From NCBI GenBank assembly GCA_036626215.1, contig JAZKSG010000012.1:1-31292 (forward strand): a stretch of DNA of 31,292 nt. Reading direction: 5' to 3'. How positions within the stretch are numbered: position 1 is the stretch's first letter; each line of letters opens with the position of its first letter. The translations under genes and the position numbers were made by a program. This DNA is from JAZKSG01 sp036626215. Its GTDB lineage: Archaea; Thermoplasmatota; E2; DHVEG-1. The notes under the pieces were generated by a model that was given only the letters and a program-made list of their open reading frames with translations, was not told the origin of the DNA and searched no databases. Positions 16,171-24,233 of the stretch are shown piece by piece.

Positions 16171-16878
16171 TCAAAGTTTTATCTTATAATTTTTCCAATA
16201 TCTCCATACTGCTATTGCTATCAATAAAATAGATACAACAAAACAAACTATAGCTATCTGCTGAAACAGAGGATTATGCCATATAACCATTTCAACACTC
16301 CCAGCAGTATCTGCCACCGTAGCTCCATATGTTTTCTCACCCATCTCCACTGTCCGCATACCAAGATCATTAGCTTCTACACCATAACTTTTCGAAACCG
16401 TCTCAGCTGTTTTGTTCTGTAACTCCGTAAACGGTTCAGAAGAAGGACTAACCTTTCCAGTTAGCATTCCCCCACTCTCATTCGCCTTATACAGATGAGT
16501 AGAAGAATAAACTGTATTACTCCAACCTATCACTTTTCCTTTAACAAAATTAACTAGACTTACAACTCCAACACAAATAGACAAGAAAGCCATAGAAAAC
16601 ATAACAACTACCCTTGTGTTTTCAGGATGAAGAAGACATTCCCCTTTCCAAGTTAGTTTATAATAAACCCATTTATGACCTTCACGTTCTTTCCTTTTAA
16701 CCAAACCCGCCTCATTAAGCTTAGTTAAATGCTCATGCAGAGTAGCTTTGTTAAGATTAGTCTCATCTGAAATGTCTTTGAGACTCATCCTTTTTCCATC
16801 TAAAGCTTTAAGAATAGAAAGACGTGAATCAGAAGCCAATGCTTTGAAAGTACTTATGTCAAGTGTAACCTTAGCCAT
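16171..16878 (-). CDS. Membrane-anchored winged-helix (ArsR-like) transcriptional regulator
   Basis: The 235-residue protein has an N-terminal winged helix (about residues 5-80: LASDSRLSILKALDGKRMSL, LNKATLHEHLTKLNEAGLV, KWVYYKLTWKG), a transmembrane helix at about 90-112, an approximately 95-residue loop outside the membrane and a second helix at about 208-227. The DNA-binding domain and the short basic tail (RYWKNYKIKL) would both face the cytosol, so the loop could sense an external or envelope signal. It is divergent from pyrE, and a palindrome between them (16933-16954) is a candidate binding site. The minus-strand TATA-like TTTTTAAATAATAG near 16905-16918 gives a leader of a few bases. 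The signal is unknown. Confidence 0.82.
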   Translation of the reverse strand: MAKVTLDISTFKALASDSRLSILKALDGKRMSLKDISDETNLNKATLHEHLTKLNEAGLVKRKEREGHKWVYYKLTWKGECLLHPENTRVVVMFSMAFLSICVGVVSLVNFVKGKVIGWSNTVYSSTHLYKANESGGMLTGKVSPSSEPFTELQNKTAETVSKSYGVEANDLGMRTVEMGEKTYGATVADTAGSVEMVIWHNPLFQQIAIVCFVVSILLIAIAVWRYWKNYKIKL

Positions 16879-16923
16879 TTTTCTCTTTCTGTGATATGGA
16901 TTAGATTTCTATTATTTAAAAAC

Positions 16924-16954
16924 TGTTTGTTTTTGTTTGGTGAAAACCAAACAA
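16924..16954. promoter_or_regulatory. Palindrome with a third half-site between the divergent regulator and pyrE promoters
   Basis: TTGTTTGGT (16933-16941) and ACCAAACAA (16946-16954) are perfect 9-base arms around GAAA. A further direct copy of TGTTTG at 16924-16929 lies exactly 10 bases from the one at 16934-16939, one helical turn. The array lies upstream of both the minus-strand TATA (near 16905-16918) and the plus-strand TATA (CTATAAAATAC, near 16972-16982). That position suits a shared operator or activator site for the winged-helix protein encoded next to it. Confidence 0.5.
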
Positions 16955-17006
16955 TTTTTTTATTAAAATCCACTATAAAATACTTTTTTTAACAAAGTTA
17001 TAAAAT

Positions 17007-17040
17007 AGGAGGAAAATATTACTGTTTCTCAGTAGAAACC
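17007..17040 (+). promoter_or_regulatory. pyrE leader: Shine-Dalgarno site and hairpin before the start codon
   Basis: AGGAGG at 17007-17012 is 28 bases from ATG 17041, too far for normal use, and no start codon lies in frame between them. GTTTCT (17024-17029) and AGAAAC (17034-17039) form a perfect 6-base stem with loop CAGT. Folding it removes 16 bases and leaves the site about 12 bases from the start, close to the 11-base spacing common in this window. The hairpin may simply bridge the site to the start or make translation switchable. Confidence 0.4.
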
Positions 17041-17568
17041 ATGCAAAAAGAAAAACTAATAGAATTACTGAAAGATTGTGGAGCTATAAAATTCGGAAGA
17101 TTTGTTTTAACCTCTGGAGCAGTAAGCGACTATTATATAGACATAAAAAAAGCGAGTACAAAGCCAAAAGTTCTTAAAACAATAGCTGAAGAAATGGCTG
17201 AATACGCTGAAGGATATGACGTCTTGGCAGGTATGGAACTAGGTGCAGTCCCTCTACTATCTGCTTTATCACTAGAAACAGGTATACCTTATACGATAGT
17301 TAGAAAACAAAAAAGAGAACATGGTACACAAAAACAAATTGAAGGAGAAGAAGTACGAAACAAAAAAGTGTTGATCGTTGAAGATGTAACCACTAGCGGT
17401 GGATCAGTGGCAACCACTCTAAAAATATTAAGAGAACAAAAAGCAATGGTAGATGAAGTAATAGTAGTAGTAGATAGGGAAAGTGGAGCAGAAGAAAAAC
17501 TCCATGAACTTGATGTAAATTTTATACCTCTTTTATCGATAAGTGAGATACTAGACGAAAAACATTAG
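17041..17568 (+). CDS. pyrE: Orotate phosphoribosyltransferase
   Basis: The 175-residue enzyme joins orotate to PRPP to give orotidine 5'-phosphate in UMP synthesis. It has the short archaeal length. Key parts are FGRFVLTSGAVSDYYIDIKK for orotate binding, LAGMELGAVPLLSALS, the flexible-loop segment VRKQKREHGTQKQIEGE, and the PRPP motif VLIVEDVTTSGGS. The segment YVIRK/YTIVRKQ is typical of archaeal PyrE. It leads a plus-strand group with purD and a GPN-loop GTPase; the 94-base gap to purD has its own AT-rich element, so a separate purD promoter is possible. Confidence 0.95.
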   Translation: MQKEKLIELLKDCGAIKFGRFVLTSGAVSDYYIDIKKASTKPKVLKTIAEEMAEYAEGYDVLAGMELGAVPLLSALSLETGIPYTIVRKQKREHGTQKQIEGEEVRNKKVLIVEDVTTSGGSVATTLKILREQKAMVDEVIVVVDRESGAEEKLHELDVNFIPLLSISEILDEKH

Positions 17569-17662
17569 ATTTAAAATACATCTTTACTATACACCCCTCT
17601 AAAACAAAATATACATTTTGAGATAATATTTGTAAAAATAAATGTGGGAGGCTTGATAAAGT

Positions 17663-18994
17663 TTGAAGATACTTGTAGTTGGCGGTGGAGCTCGTGAACA
17701 CGCTATATGTGATGCAGTTCACCGTTCTAAAAACGCAAAGTTATACTCAGTTATGAAAAATCTAAACCCAGGCATACAGAATATAGCTGAAGAATGTCTA
17801 CAGGAGAAAGAAACCAATGTTAACGAGGTAGCAGATTATGCTGAAGAGAAACAAATTAATTTAGCAATTATAGGGCCAGAGGCCCCCCTTCAAGAAGGGA
17901 TAGTAAACGAGTTAAACGGTAGAGGAATAAAAGTTTGTTCCCCTACAAAGGAAGCAGCGAGGATTGAGACAGATAAAGAATGGATGCGGAACCTCTTAGA
18001 AAAATATAAGATACCCGGGCAAATTAAACATGAATCTTTTACCAGTTTAGAGAAAGCAAAAAAATATATAAAGAGTTTAGACGCAAAGGTAGCGATAAAA
18101 CCTATAGGTTTAACCGGTGGAAAAGGAGTAAAAGTAGCTGGAGATCATTTCCAAGGAGTAGAAGAAGCTACACAATACGTAGAAAAAGTAATCAATAAAC
18201 AAATCGGTGGAGAATCAAAAGTTCTAATAGAAGAAAAAGCGGAGGGAGAAGAATTCACTCTGCAGGCTTTCTCCGATGGAGACACTATACTTCCTTTACA
18301 TGCAGTTCAGGACCATAAAAGACTTCTACCCGGTGATGATGGACCAAACACTGGCGGCATGGGCTCTTATTCTTGTTCAAATGGTTTACTGCCTTTTTTA
18401 TCTAAAAGCGATTATGAACAGGGTGCTTCAATCCTACAAATAGTTGTAGAGGCTTTAAAAAGTGAAGGAGACCCATATATAGGGCCAATATATGGCCAGT
18501 TTATGTTGACTGCCGAAGGCCTAAAAATAATAGAGATAAACGCAAGATTTGGGGACCCTGAAGCAATGAACGTACTACCATTGTTGGAGACAGATTTTGT
18601 AGAAATATGTAAAGCCATGGTGGAGACAAATCTAAATGAAACAAAGTTAGAACTCAGTAAAAAATCAACAGCCTGTAAATATGTAGTACCAGAAGGATAC
18701 GGACGGAAAAGTAGAGAAGGCGAAAAGATATATGTAGATGAAGAAAACATTGAAAACGAAGGAGCAAAACTATTCTATGCCTCAGTAAACAAAAAAGATG
18801 ACCACGTCGAAACAACTTCATCAAGATCATTAGCGGTAGTAGGCATGTCAGAAAAACTTTCAGATGCAGAAACTATCTGTGAGAATGCTTTAAAACATGT
18901 AAAAGGAGAGCACATTTTTATAAGACATGATATAGGTAAAGACGATCTAGTTCAACAGAGAGTTAATCATATAGAAAAACTTAGAGGAATATAA
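17663..18994 (+). CDS. purD: Phosphoribosylamine-glycine ligase (GAR synthetase)
   Basis: The 443-residue ATP-grasp enzyme makes glycinamide ribonucleotide, the second step of purine synthesis. The N-terminal domain starts KILVVGGGAREHAICDAV; ATP-grasp elements are AIKPIGLTGGKGVKVAGDHF, VLIEEKAEGEEFTLQAFSDG, PNTGGMGSYS and IEINARFGDPEAMNVL; the C-terminal sandwich domain ends the protein. Start is a TTG at 17663 with GGGAGG at 17646-17651, 11 bases upstream; the protein begins directly on the conserved KILVVGGG strand, so this start is well supported. It is slightly longer than usual bacterial PurD. Confidence 0.96.
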   Translation: MKILVVGGGAREHAICDAVHRSKNAKLYSVMKNLNPGIQNIAEECLQEKETNVNEVADYAEEKQINLAIIGPEAPLQEGIVNELNGRGIKVCSPTKEAARIETDKEWMRNLLEKYKIPGQIKHESFTSLEKAKKYIKSLDAKVAIKPIGLTGGKGVKVAGDHFQGVEEATQYVEKVINKQIGGESKVLIEEKAEGEEFTLQAFSDGDTILPLHAVQDHKRLLPGDDGPNTGGMGSYSCSNGLLPFLSKSDYEQGASILQIVVEALKSEGDPYIGPIYGQFMLTAEGLKIIEINARFGDPEAMNVLPLLETDFVEICKAMVETNLNETKLELSKKSTACKYVVPEGYGRKSREGEKIYVDEENIENEGAKLFYASVNKKDDHVETTSSRSLAVVGMSEKLSDAETICENALKHVKGEHIFIRHDIGKDDLVQQRVNHIEKLRGI

Positions 18995-19013
18995 CAGATC
19001 TATAGGTTAAAAC

Positions 19014-19784
19014 ATGGAAGGAAAAACCTTTATTTACTTTATCGGCACAGCAGGATCAGGTAAATCCACCCTTACAAAAAATTTTAACAGATGGACAGAA
19101 CTAAAAGACATAGATGCCATCAAAGTAAATCTTGATCCTGGTGCAGAAAATCTACCTTATGATCCAGATGTAGACGTCAGAGACTGGATTTCTTTAGAAG
19201 AAGTAATGGATTCATATGAACTAGGGCCAAATGGAGCTCAAATAGCCTGTGCAGACATGCTTGCTTTAAACACAGAAGACATAAAAAATAGTATAGATCA
19301 ATTCAAAGCAGACTACGTCCTCGTTGACACACCCGGCCAACTGGAATTATTCGTCTTCAGAGAAGCAGGAAAACATCTCATACAAACTCTCAACCCTCAA
19401 CGTAGCATGATAGCCTATCTAATGGATTACGCTCTAGCAAAAAAACCCTCCAGCTTTGTTTCTCAACTACTTCTATCGATATCAACCAACTTCCGACTAC
19501 AGAAATCCCAGGTTAACCTACTAACAAAAGCAGATATGCTACCTGAAGAAGAAATAAAGAAAGTAAAAAACTGGTCTAGAGATACATACGAACTAGAGAA
19601 TGCATTATACGAAGAAGAAGCATCTATGTACCGAGAGATGAACCAAGAGATACTAAAAATGATAAAAGACGTAGGAGAACAAATCAGATTACACGTTGTA
19701 GGAGAAGGAGATCTATACGAAATAGAAGACTTCTACACAACCATCCAGATGCAGTTTGCAGGCGGCGAAGATCTAACCGACTAA
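19014..19784 (+). CDS. GPN-loop GTPase
   Basis: The 256-residue protein is the archaeal member of the GPN family, whose eukaryotic relatives help RNA polymerase assembly. Visible are the P-loop GTAGSGKST (11-19), the diagnostic GPN triplet at 71-73 in LGPNGAQIA, the G3 segment VDTPGQLELF (104-113) and a G4-type LLTKADML. The protein works as a homodimer in which the GPN loop reaches across the interface. It follows purD by 19 bases and is probably co-transcribed with it, then converges with taw1. Confidence 0.93.
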   Translation: MEGKTFIYFIGTAGSGKSTLTKNFNRWTELKDIDAIKVNLDPGAENLPYDPDVDVRDWISLEEVMDSYELGPNGAQIACADMLALNTEDIKNSIDQFKADYVLVDTPGQLELFVFREAGKHLIQTLNPQRSMIAYLMDYALAKKPSSFVSQLLLSISTNFRLQKSQVNLLTKADMLPEEEIKKVKNWSRDTYELENALYEEEASMYREMNQEILKMIKDVGEQIRLHVVGEGDLYEIEDFYTTIQMQFAGGEDLTD

Positions 19785-19810
19785 AAATAAGAAAATTTAA
19801 TCATCTTTTT

Positions 19811-20746
19811 TTATTTATCAAATCTACATGGTTTCTGTTTTTTAGATAGTAAAACTACTCGTGATTTCTCACGTTCCATAGGTATAGAATAAGCCAAATG
19901 TTCAGATAGATGGCTACCAAAATCTTTTATTTTCTGATGAGAAGGCATATTAGAAATAGTCATACGTTTACGTGAATAACCCACAAATACATAGCCTTTA
20001 GGCTCAATAAACATAGGAGAAGCCTTTTTATCTAACCTAGCAAACTGTTTGATATATCTATCTTTCATATTCCACCCATCAATTAAAGTATGACGAACGA
20101 CAGTACGAGTATCCAAAGAGGGAAGCAACTCCAACGTCTCATTTATCTTCCCCCATCCATCAGATATCAACGGCGAACACAGCTTTTTATAAACTTTTTT
20201 ATTTGGTGCTATAACAGAAACATACAACTGCTTTGGCAGAGTATGCATCTTTTCAAGCATATCAGGTTTTGTACCATTTGTCACCAAAAACGTAGTTATA
20301 TCTCTTTTATGACATTCTTCAAAAAAGTCATCTAAACGAGGATACAAAGTAGGTTCACCAGACAGAGAACAAGCAACCATATTAGGATTGTTTGCTTCTT
20401 CCCATTTCTCCATATCACATCTTTCATCTCCTTTAAAACCCGTTATAAGACGTCTTTGCTCTTCAATCGATTTATCTAAAATAAACCCAGGGTCATCCCA
20501 CCCTGAAAGATCTGTCTCATTGAAACCTTGATGTCTCCAACAAAAAAGACAGAGATGGGTACAATGATTTACAGTGGGAGTCATCTGTAGACAGCGATGT
20601 GATTTAATTCCATAAAAAGTTTGTTTATAGCATTCTCTACCAAAAAGAAGACTCTGTCTCATCCAATGACAGAGTTTAACCCCAGAATGGTTACCTACTA
20701 CACCATAATTTTGTTTTTCCAATATCTTTCTTGATTTCAAATCCAT
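19811..20746 (-). CDS. taw1: tRNA 4-demethylwyosine synthase (TYW1/Taw1)
   Basis: The 311-residue radical SAM enzyme condenses N1-methylguanosine-37 of tRNA-Phe with pyruvate to form the tricyclic imG-14 base. The radical SAM cluster ligands are Cys62, Cys66 and Cys69 in HCTHLCLFCW; Cys26, Cys39 and Cys52 are the ligands of the second iron-sulfur cluster, and all six numbers coincide with those described for the M. jannaschii enzyme. VACSLSGEPTLYPRLDDFFE and TTFLVTNGTKPDML are typical of the family. No flavodoxin domain is fused, as expected for archaea. This gene is a firm archaeal (or eukaryotic) marker. Confidence 0.97.
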   Translation of the reverse strand: MDLKSRKILEKQNYGVVGNHSGVKLCHWMRQSLLFGRECYKQTFYGIKSHRCLQMTPTVNHCTHLCLFCWRHQGFNETDLSGWDDPGFILDKSIEEQRRLITGFKGDERCDMEKWEEANNPNMVACSLSGEPTLYPRLDDFFEECHKRDITTFLVTNGTKPDMLEKMHTLPKQLYVSVIAPNKKVYKKLCSPLISDGWGKINETLELLPSLDTRTVVRHTLIDGWNMKDRYIKQFARLDKKASPMFIEPKGYVFVGYSRKRMTISNMPSHQKIKDFGSHLSEHLAYSIPMEREKSRVVLLSKKQKPCRFDK

Positions 20747-20774
20747 TTTTTCTACGGAAAAAAATATAGAGAGG

Positions 20775-20783
20775 ATATAAAAA
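20775..20783. promoter_or_regulatory. TATA-like element upstream of taw1
   Basis: ATATAAAAA on the plus strand reads TTTTTATAT on the minus strand, about 33 bases before the taw1 ATG at 20746, giving a short leader. Read on the plus strand, the same element lies 26 bases before ATG 20805 of a small 34-codon frame, so it could fire in both directions. The 131-base spacer 20747-20877 has no other feature I recognise. Confidence 0.4.
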
Positions 20784-20877
20784 CCTTCGTTAGGATAGTA
20801 CTATATGGGTAAATCCGATTTAGCAGGGAGGAAGATTATCCTAAAGGCTGTGAAGACACAAAAAAAACTATTTTTTT

Positions 20878-21654
20878 CTAAAATCCATGTTTTTTACATA
20901 TTTTTTTGACTTTTTGATTTAAAGAATCAATGTATTCCTTATTCGGTTGATAACTATCACAGTATAGCTGCCTGTATTTCTGTATCAAGGAGGGAAAACA
21001 TTGTTTCAACGATTGGTAGAAACTATCTTTTTGATCTCCTTTAAGTTCTAAATGTTTATAGAGGAGATATGCTGCTTTATGTTTCTTCGCTTGTTTAACA
21101 ACTTGGTTTAATTCATCTTCAACGATATATGGAAAGATAGGCATTATTGCCACACCAGCTTCTACATTGTTTTCAGAGAGTTTTTGTACTGTATTAAGTC
21201 TGTTCTGACTTGACGGTAGTTTTTTTTCAAAACAGTTTGTTACCTTCTCTTTTAGAGAGACTATACTTATTGTAACTCTACAGCTGTGCAGGGAAGTTAA
21301 CAAATCAAGATCTTTTAGTATAAGAGTAGATTTGGTGAGTATATGAACTGGGAAATCATGTTTTTTTAGTCTTTTTAGTACTTCTCTTGTTTTGTTATAT
21401 TTTTTTTCAGCTTTTTGATAGGGGTCATGTACAGATCCTAGTATTACAGGGGCTTTCTCTATTTCTCTGAGTTCTTCTTCTAAGATTTGTTGTATATTGT
21501 TTTTGATTAGTATTGTATTATCAGATGAGTCACAGTAGCTACATTGGAATTCACATCTCTGATAAGGATCTATAGTATATCTTCCCTCAAAAAGAAAATC
21601 AGAGGATGTGATTCTATTAATAGCTGATTTTACGTTTATTTGTTTATATTTCAT
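20878..21654 (-). CDS. Radical SAM protein, spore photoproduct lyase-like family
   Basis: The 258-residue protein has the CxxxCxxC cluster motif at Cys34, Cys38 and Cys41 in the context YTIDPYQRCEFQCSYCDSSD, which is the SPL/Rv2578c-type arrangement, followed by VILGSVHDPYQKAEKKYNKT and FPVHILTKSTLILKDLDLL. SPL proper repairs thymine dimers in spores; this related clade is widespread in archaea with unknown substrate, and the cysteine used by true SPL near the C-terminus cannot be assigned (Cys223 and Cys253 are candidates). It follows argS by 10 bases and is likely co-transcribed with it. The C-terminus is lysine-rich. Confidence 0.85.
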   Translation of the reverse strand: MKYKQINVKSAINRITSSDFLFEGRYTIDPYQRCEFQCSYCDSSDNTILIKNNIQQILEEELREIEKAPVILGSVHDPYQKAEKKYNKTREVLKRLKKHDFPVHILTKSTLILKDLDLLTSLHSCRVTISIVSLKEKVTNCFEKKLPSSQNRLNTVQKLSENNVEAGVAIMPIFPYIVEDELNQVVKQAKKHKAAYLLYKHLELKGDQKDSFYQSLKQCFPSLIQKYRQLYCDSYQPNKEYIDSLNQKVKKICKKHGF

Positions 21655-21664
21655 AGTGATAAGT

Positions 21665-23392
21665 TTACATTTCTCTGGGTGATTCTATTCCTAGAAGTTT
21701 TAAACCATTTTTGAGGATATGGCAGGTTGCCTCTACCATTTTTAGACGCGTGTTTTTTAACTCTTCGTTTTCAGCTGATAGAACTGGGCAATCTCTATAG
21801 AATTGGTTAAATGCAGAGGCAGTTTCAAAAAGGTAGTTTGGAATTAGGTGTGGTTTAAAGTTTTCAGCTGCTTCTTCTATCACAAGAGGTAGTTGAGATA
21901 GTTGTTTGAGGAGATTTATCTCTGATTGATGTGTTAGCTGCTGTGGATCAAAATTTTTTATCTCACCCTGTTTTTTAGATAGTATGCTGTTGGCTCTGGC
22001 ATATGAATATTGTATGAAAGGTGAAGCGTTGCCTTCGAAATTTAATGCTTCTTCCCATTTGAATACAATGTTTTTTTCAGGTTGAACTTTTATTATGTTG
22101 TATCGAAGGGCGCCTATACCTACTTGTTTAGATATCTTATTTATCTTATTTTGATGTAACTCGTTTCCTCTCCTCTTTTTTACTTCTATTTGTGCTCTTT
22201 TGATTATTTCATCTATTAAATCATCAAGGTATACGACTCTTCCTTTTCTTGTAGACATCTTTCCCTCAGGTAGAGCTACAAAAGAATAGAATATTATATG
22301 TGGTGATATCTCTGCTTTGAGTAGTTTTAAAGCTGTTTTAACTTGTTTAGATTCGAGTTTGTGGTCTTCACCTAAAATGTTCACCAACATATCCGATTTG
22401 TTGATTTTCCATAGATGATAAGCGATGTCACGAGTGGCATAAAGAGTGGTGCCGTCCTCCCGAGTTAAAAAAAACTTTGTGTTTCTACCTTTAACGCCAA
22501 AAGGTTCCAGATCTAAGTAGAAAGCATTTCCCTCTCGTCCACAGTAATCAGTTTTTTTAAGTTTATTTAGGGCTTTTTCGACGCTTTTATTTTTAACAAA
22601 TTTTGATTCAGGTATGAAACTATCGATGCTGATGTTTATATCGCTGAGGCTTTGTTTGATTCCTTTTAAAACAGGATTGTATGTTTTATGAACTAACTCT
22701 ATGGCGTTGGTGTTTCCTTCCTCGGTTTTTTTTACTATATCTGAGATTTCATCAGCAATTTCCTCGTTTTCATTCATCATCTGGTTAGCTTTCTGGTAAA
22801 AACTAACCATTTTATGGTCTGGTTTTTCTTTTTTTGTTTGTTCAACTTCTTTTTCACTAAGGTTGTTCGCCCCCCATGTTAGAATAGCTACTTGTTTGCC
22901 CATATCATCTACATAGAACTGTGTCTCAACGTTGTAACCTGCTGCTTTTAAAATACGTGCAACGGTATCTCCTATAATAGGGTTTCTTGCTCTACCTACA
23001 TGGAGAGGTCCATTTGGATTAGCAGAGGTATGTTCAACGATAACTTTTTTCTTTTTGTTTTCTAAAAACCCATATTTTTCTTTTTTATTTAAAATGTTTT
23101 TCAAGACTTGTTTTTTAAATTTATCTGTGTTTAAAAAAAAGTTGACATATCCTCCTTTAGCCTCAATATTTTCAACCCAGTCTGGAGGTGTTAAACTGTT
23201 TTTGATTTCTTTAGCTATCTGATCGGGTGATTTTTTGGCTATAGGCGCCAGAGGGAAACATGGAAAAGCGTAGTCTCCAAGTTCTTCTGGAGGAGTTTCT
23301 AGAACAACGTCGTGTTTATATCCCAGTTTTTCTAATGCTCTCTGAATTGATTCAGATATCTGTTTTTTAGCTTGTTTTAAACAATAATCCAT
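21665..23392 (-). CDS. argS: Arginyl-tRNA synthetase
   Basis: The 575-residue class I enzyme charges tRNA-Arg. It has the N-terminal additional domain (about 5-90), the HIGH-type motif as HVGR at 131-134 in TSANPNGPLHVGRARN, the KMSKS-type motif MSTRKG at 379-384, and a DALR anticodon-binding domain (about 455-575) with NFEGNASPFIQYSYARANSI at its junction. Length is normal. The proposed ribosome site AGGTAGG (23404-23410) lies 11 bases before ATG 23392 and is partly enclosed in a hairpin. The radical SAM gene follows closely; the membrane protein genes upstream on the same strand are 75 bases away. Confidence 0.97.
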   Translation of the reverse strand: MDYCLKQAKKQISESIQRALEKLGYKHDVVLETPPEELGDYAFPCFPLAPIAKKSPDQIAKEIKNSLTPPDWVENIEAKGGYVNFFLNTDKFKKQVLKNILNKKEKYGFLENKKKKVIVEHTSANPNGPLHVGRARNPIIGDTVARILKAAGYNVETQFYVDDMGKQVAILTWGANNLSEKEVEQTKKEKPDHKMVSFYQKANQMMNENEEIADEISDIVKKTEEGNTNAIELVHKTYNPVLKGIKQSLSDINISIDSFIPESKFVKNKSVEKALNKLKKTDYCGREGNAFYLDLEPFGVKGRNTKFFLTREDGTTLYATRDIAYHLWKINKSDMLVNILGEDHKLESKQVKTALKLLKAEISPHIIFYSFVALPEGKMSTRKGRVVYLDDLIDEIIKRAQIEVKKRRGNELHQNKINKISKQVGIGALRYNIIKVQPEKNIVFKWEEALNFEGNASPFIQYSYARANSILSKKQGEIKNFDPQQLTHQSEINLLKQLSQLPLVIEEAAENFKPHLIPNYLFETASAFNQFYRDCPVLSAENEELKNTRLKMVEATCHILKNGLKLLGIESPREM

Positions 23393-23403
23393 AAAGCTTT
23401 CAG

Positions 23404-23424
23404 CCTACCTGAAACTAATCAGGT
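23404..23424 (-). promoter_or_regulatory. Hairpin covering the argS ribosome site
   Basis: On the minus strand ACCTGA and TCAGGT (23419-23424 and 23407-23412) form a perfect 6-base stem with a 6-base loop. The 3' arm runs into the AGGTAGG ribosome site, so the folded RNA would hide part of it. On the plus strand the same stem is followed by TTTTT and could act as a terminator, but no plus-strand gene ends here. Confidence 0.4.
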
Positions 23425-23467
23425 TTTTAAAGAGTTTTTGTTAAAAAAGAGGTTAGAGAGGGATTGT

Positions 23468-24157
23468 TTACACTATAGCTGAACATAAAACTAATGAAAA
23501 AAAGATTAATGATGTTGCTATAGTAGCTCTTTTTTCAAAAAGACTAGGTTGGAAATCTGTTTTAATTAAACCTTTCTCTTTGATAAGTAAAACCGGTATT
23601 ATTATCGATGCCATAAGTATAGATGTGGAGAGTAGATGCCAGAAGGTGAAAGGAAGCGCCATTGTGTAGCAGAGTATTAACCCGTTTAGATTTTGAGGAT
23701 ACATTCCTCCAAGCCAACATCCAAAATTTGTCCAAATATCATATAGTAGAACGCCAGCGATCGATGAACCTAAGATAGTTGGTGTTTTATTTAATGAAAA
23801 ACTGTTTTTGTTTTTAAGTATATATCCTATTAATCCTAGTATTATAAAACCTGACCAAGTGAACAACATGACGAAATTATTTCCAATTATGACATCTGTT
23901 ATAGTCATCACAGAGATAGGGACGATAAATGTGTAATATCCGCCTAATATTAGTCCACTAATTATGGATATAACTGCCACTACAAAAAAGAGATCCATCA
24001 TAAACATTGGTTGGGTTACACCGTTTAAGGTGATATATATTGATGGTGTTTCAGGTAGAAGTTGGTTTAATGAAAGTCGGCCTATTACCCCAGCAGCTAT
24101 TAAAACGACGGCTGCTAAAGGTCTATAGTATTCCTCTTTAATGTATTTACTAATCAT
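23468..24157 (-). CDS. Membrane protein resembling ECF transporter S component (DUF6580-like)
   Basis: The 229-residue protein has about six hydrophobic helices, starting PLAAVVLIAAGVIGRLSLNQ and containing SIYITLNGVTQPMFMMDLFF, VISGLILGGYYTFIVP and VISVMTITDVIIGNN-like segments. The order of helices and the G-x-L-x-G-x-Y pattern recall substrate-binding S components of energy-coupling-factor vitamin transporters and the related DUF6580. No ECF ATPase or T component lies in the window, so it would have to use shared ones encoded elsewhere. It lies 76 bases after a DUF4430 gene on the same strand, and that partner hints at a corrinoid or similar ligand. GGAGAG precedes ATG 24157. Confidence 0.55.
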   Translation of the reverse strand: MISKYIKEEYYRPLAAVVLIAAGVIGRLSLNQLLPETPSIYITLNGVTQPMFMMDLFFVVAVISIISGLILGGYYTFIVPISVMTITDVIIGNNFVMLFTWSGFIILGLIGYILKNKNSFSLNKTPTILGSSIAGVLLYDIWTNFGCWLGGMYPQNLNGLILCYTMALPFTFWHLLSTSILMASIIIPVLLIKEKGLIKTDFQPSLFEKRATIATSLIFFSLVLCSAIV

Positions 24158-24233
24158 TTTTTTAGTCTCTCCAATTTTTCTCTCTATTAGACATATACTT
24201 TAATAGTTTTTTTCTTTAATTTTTTTTTCTTTG

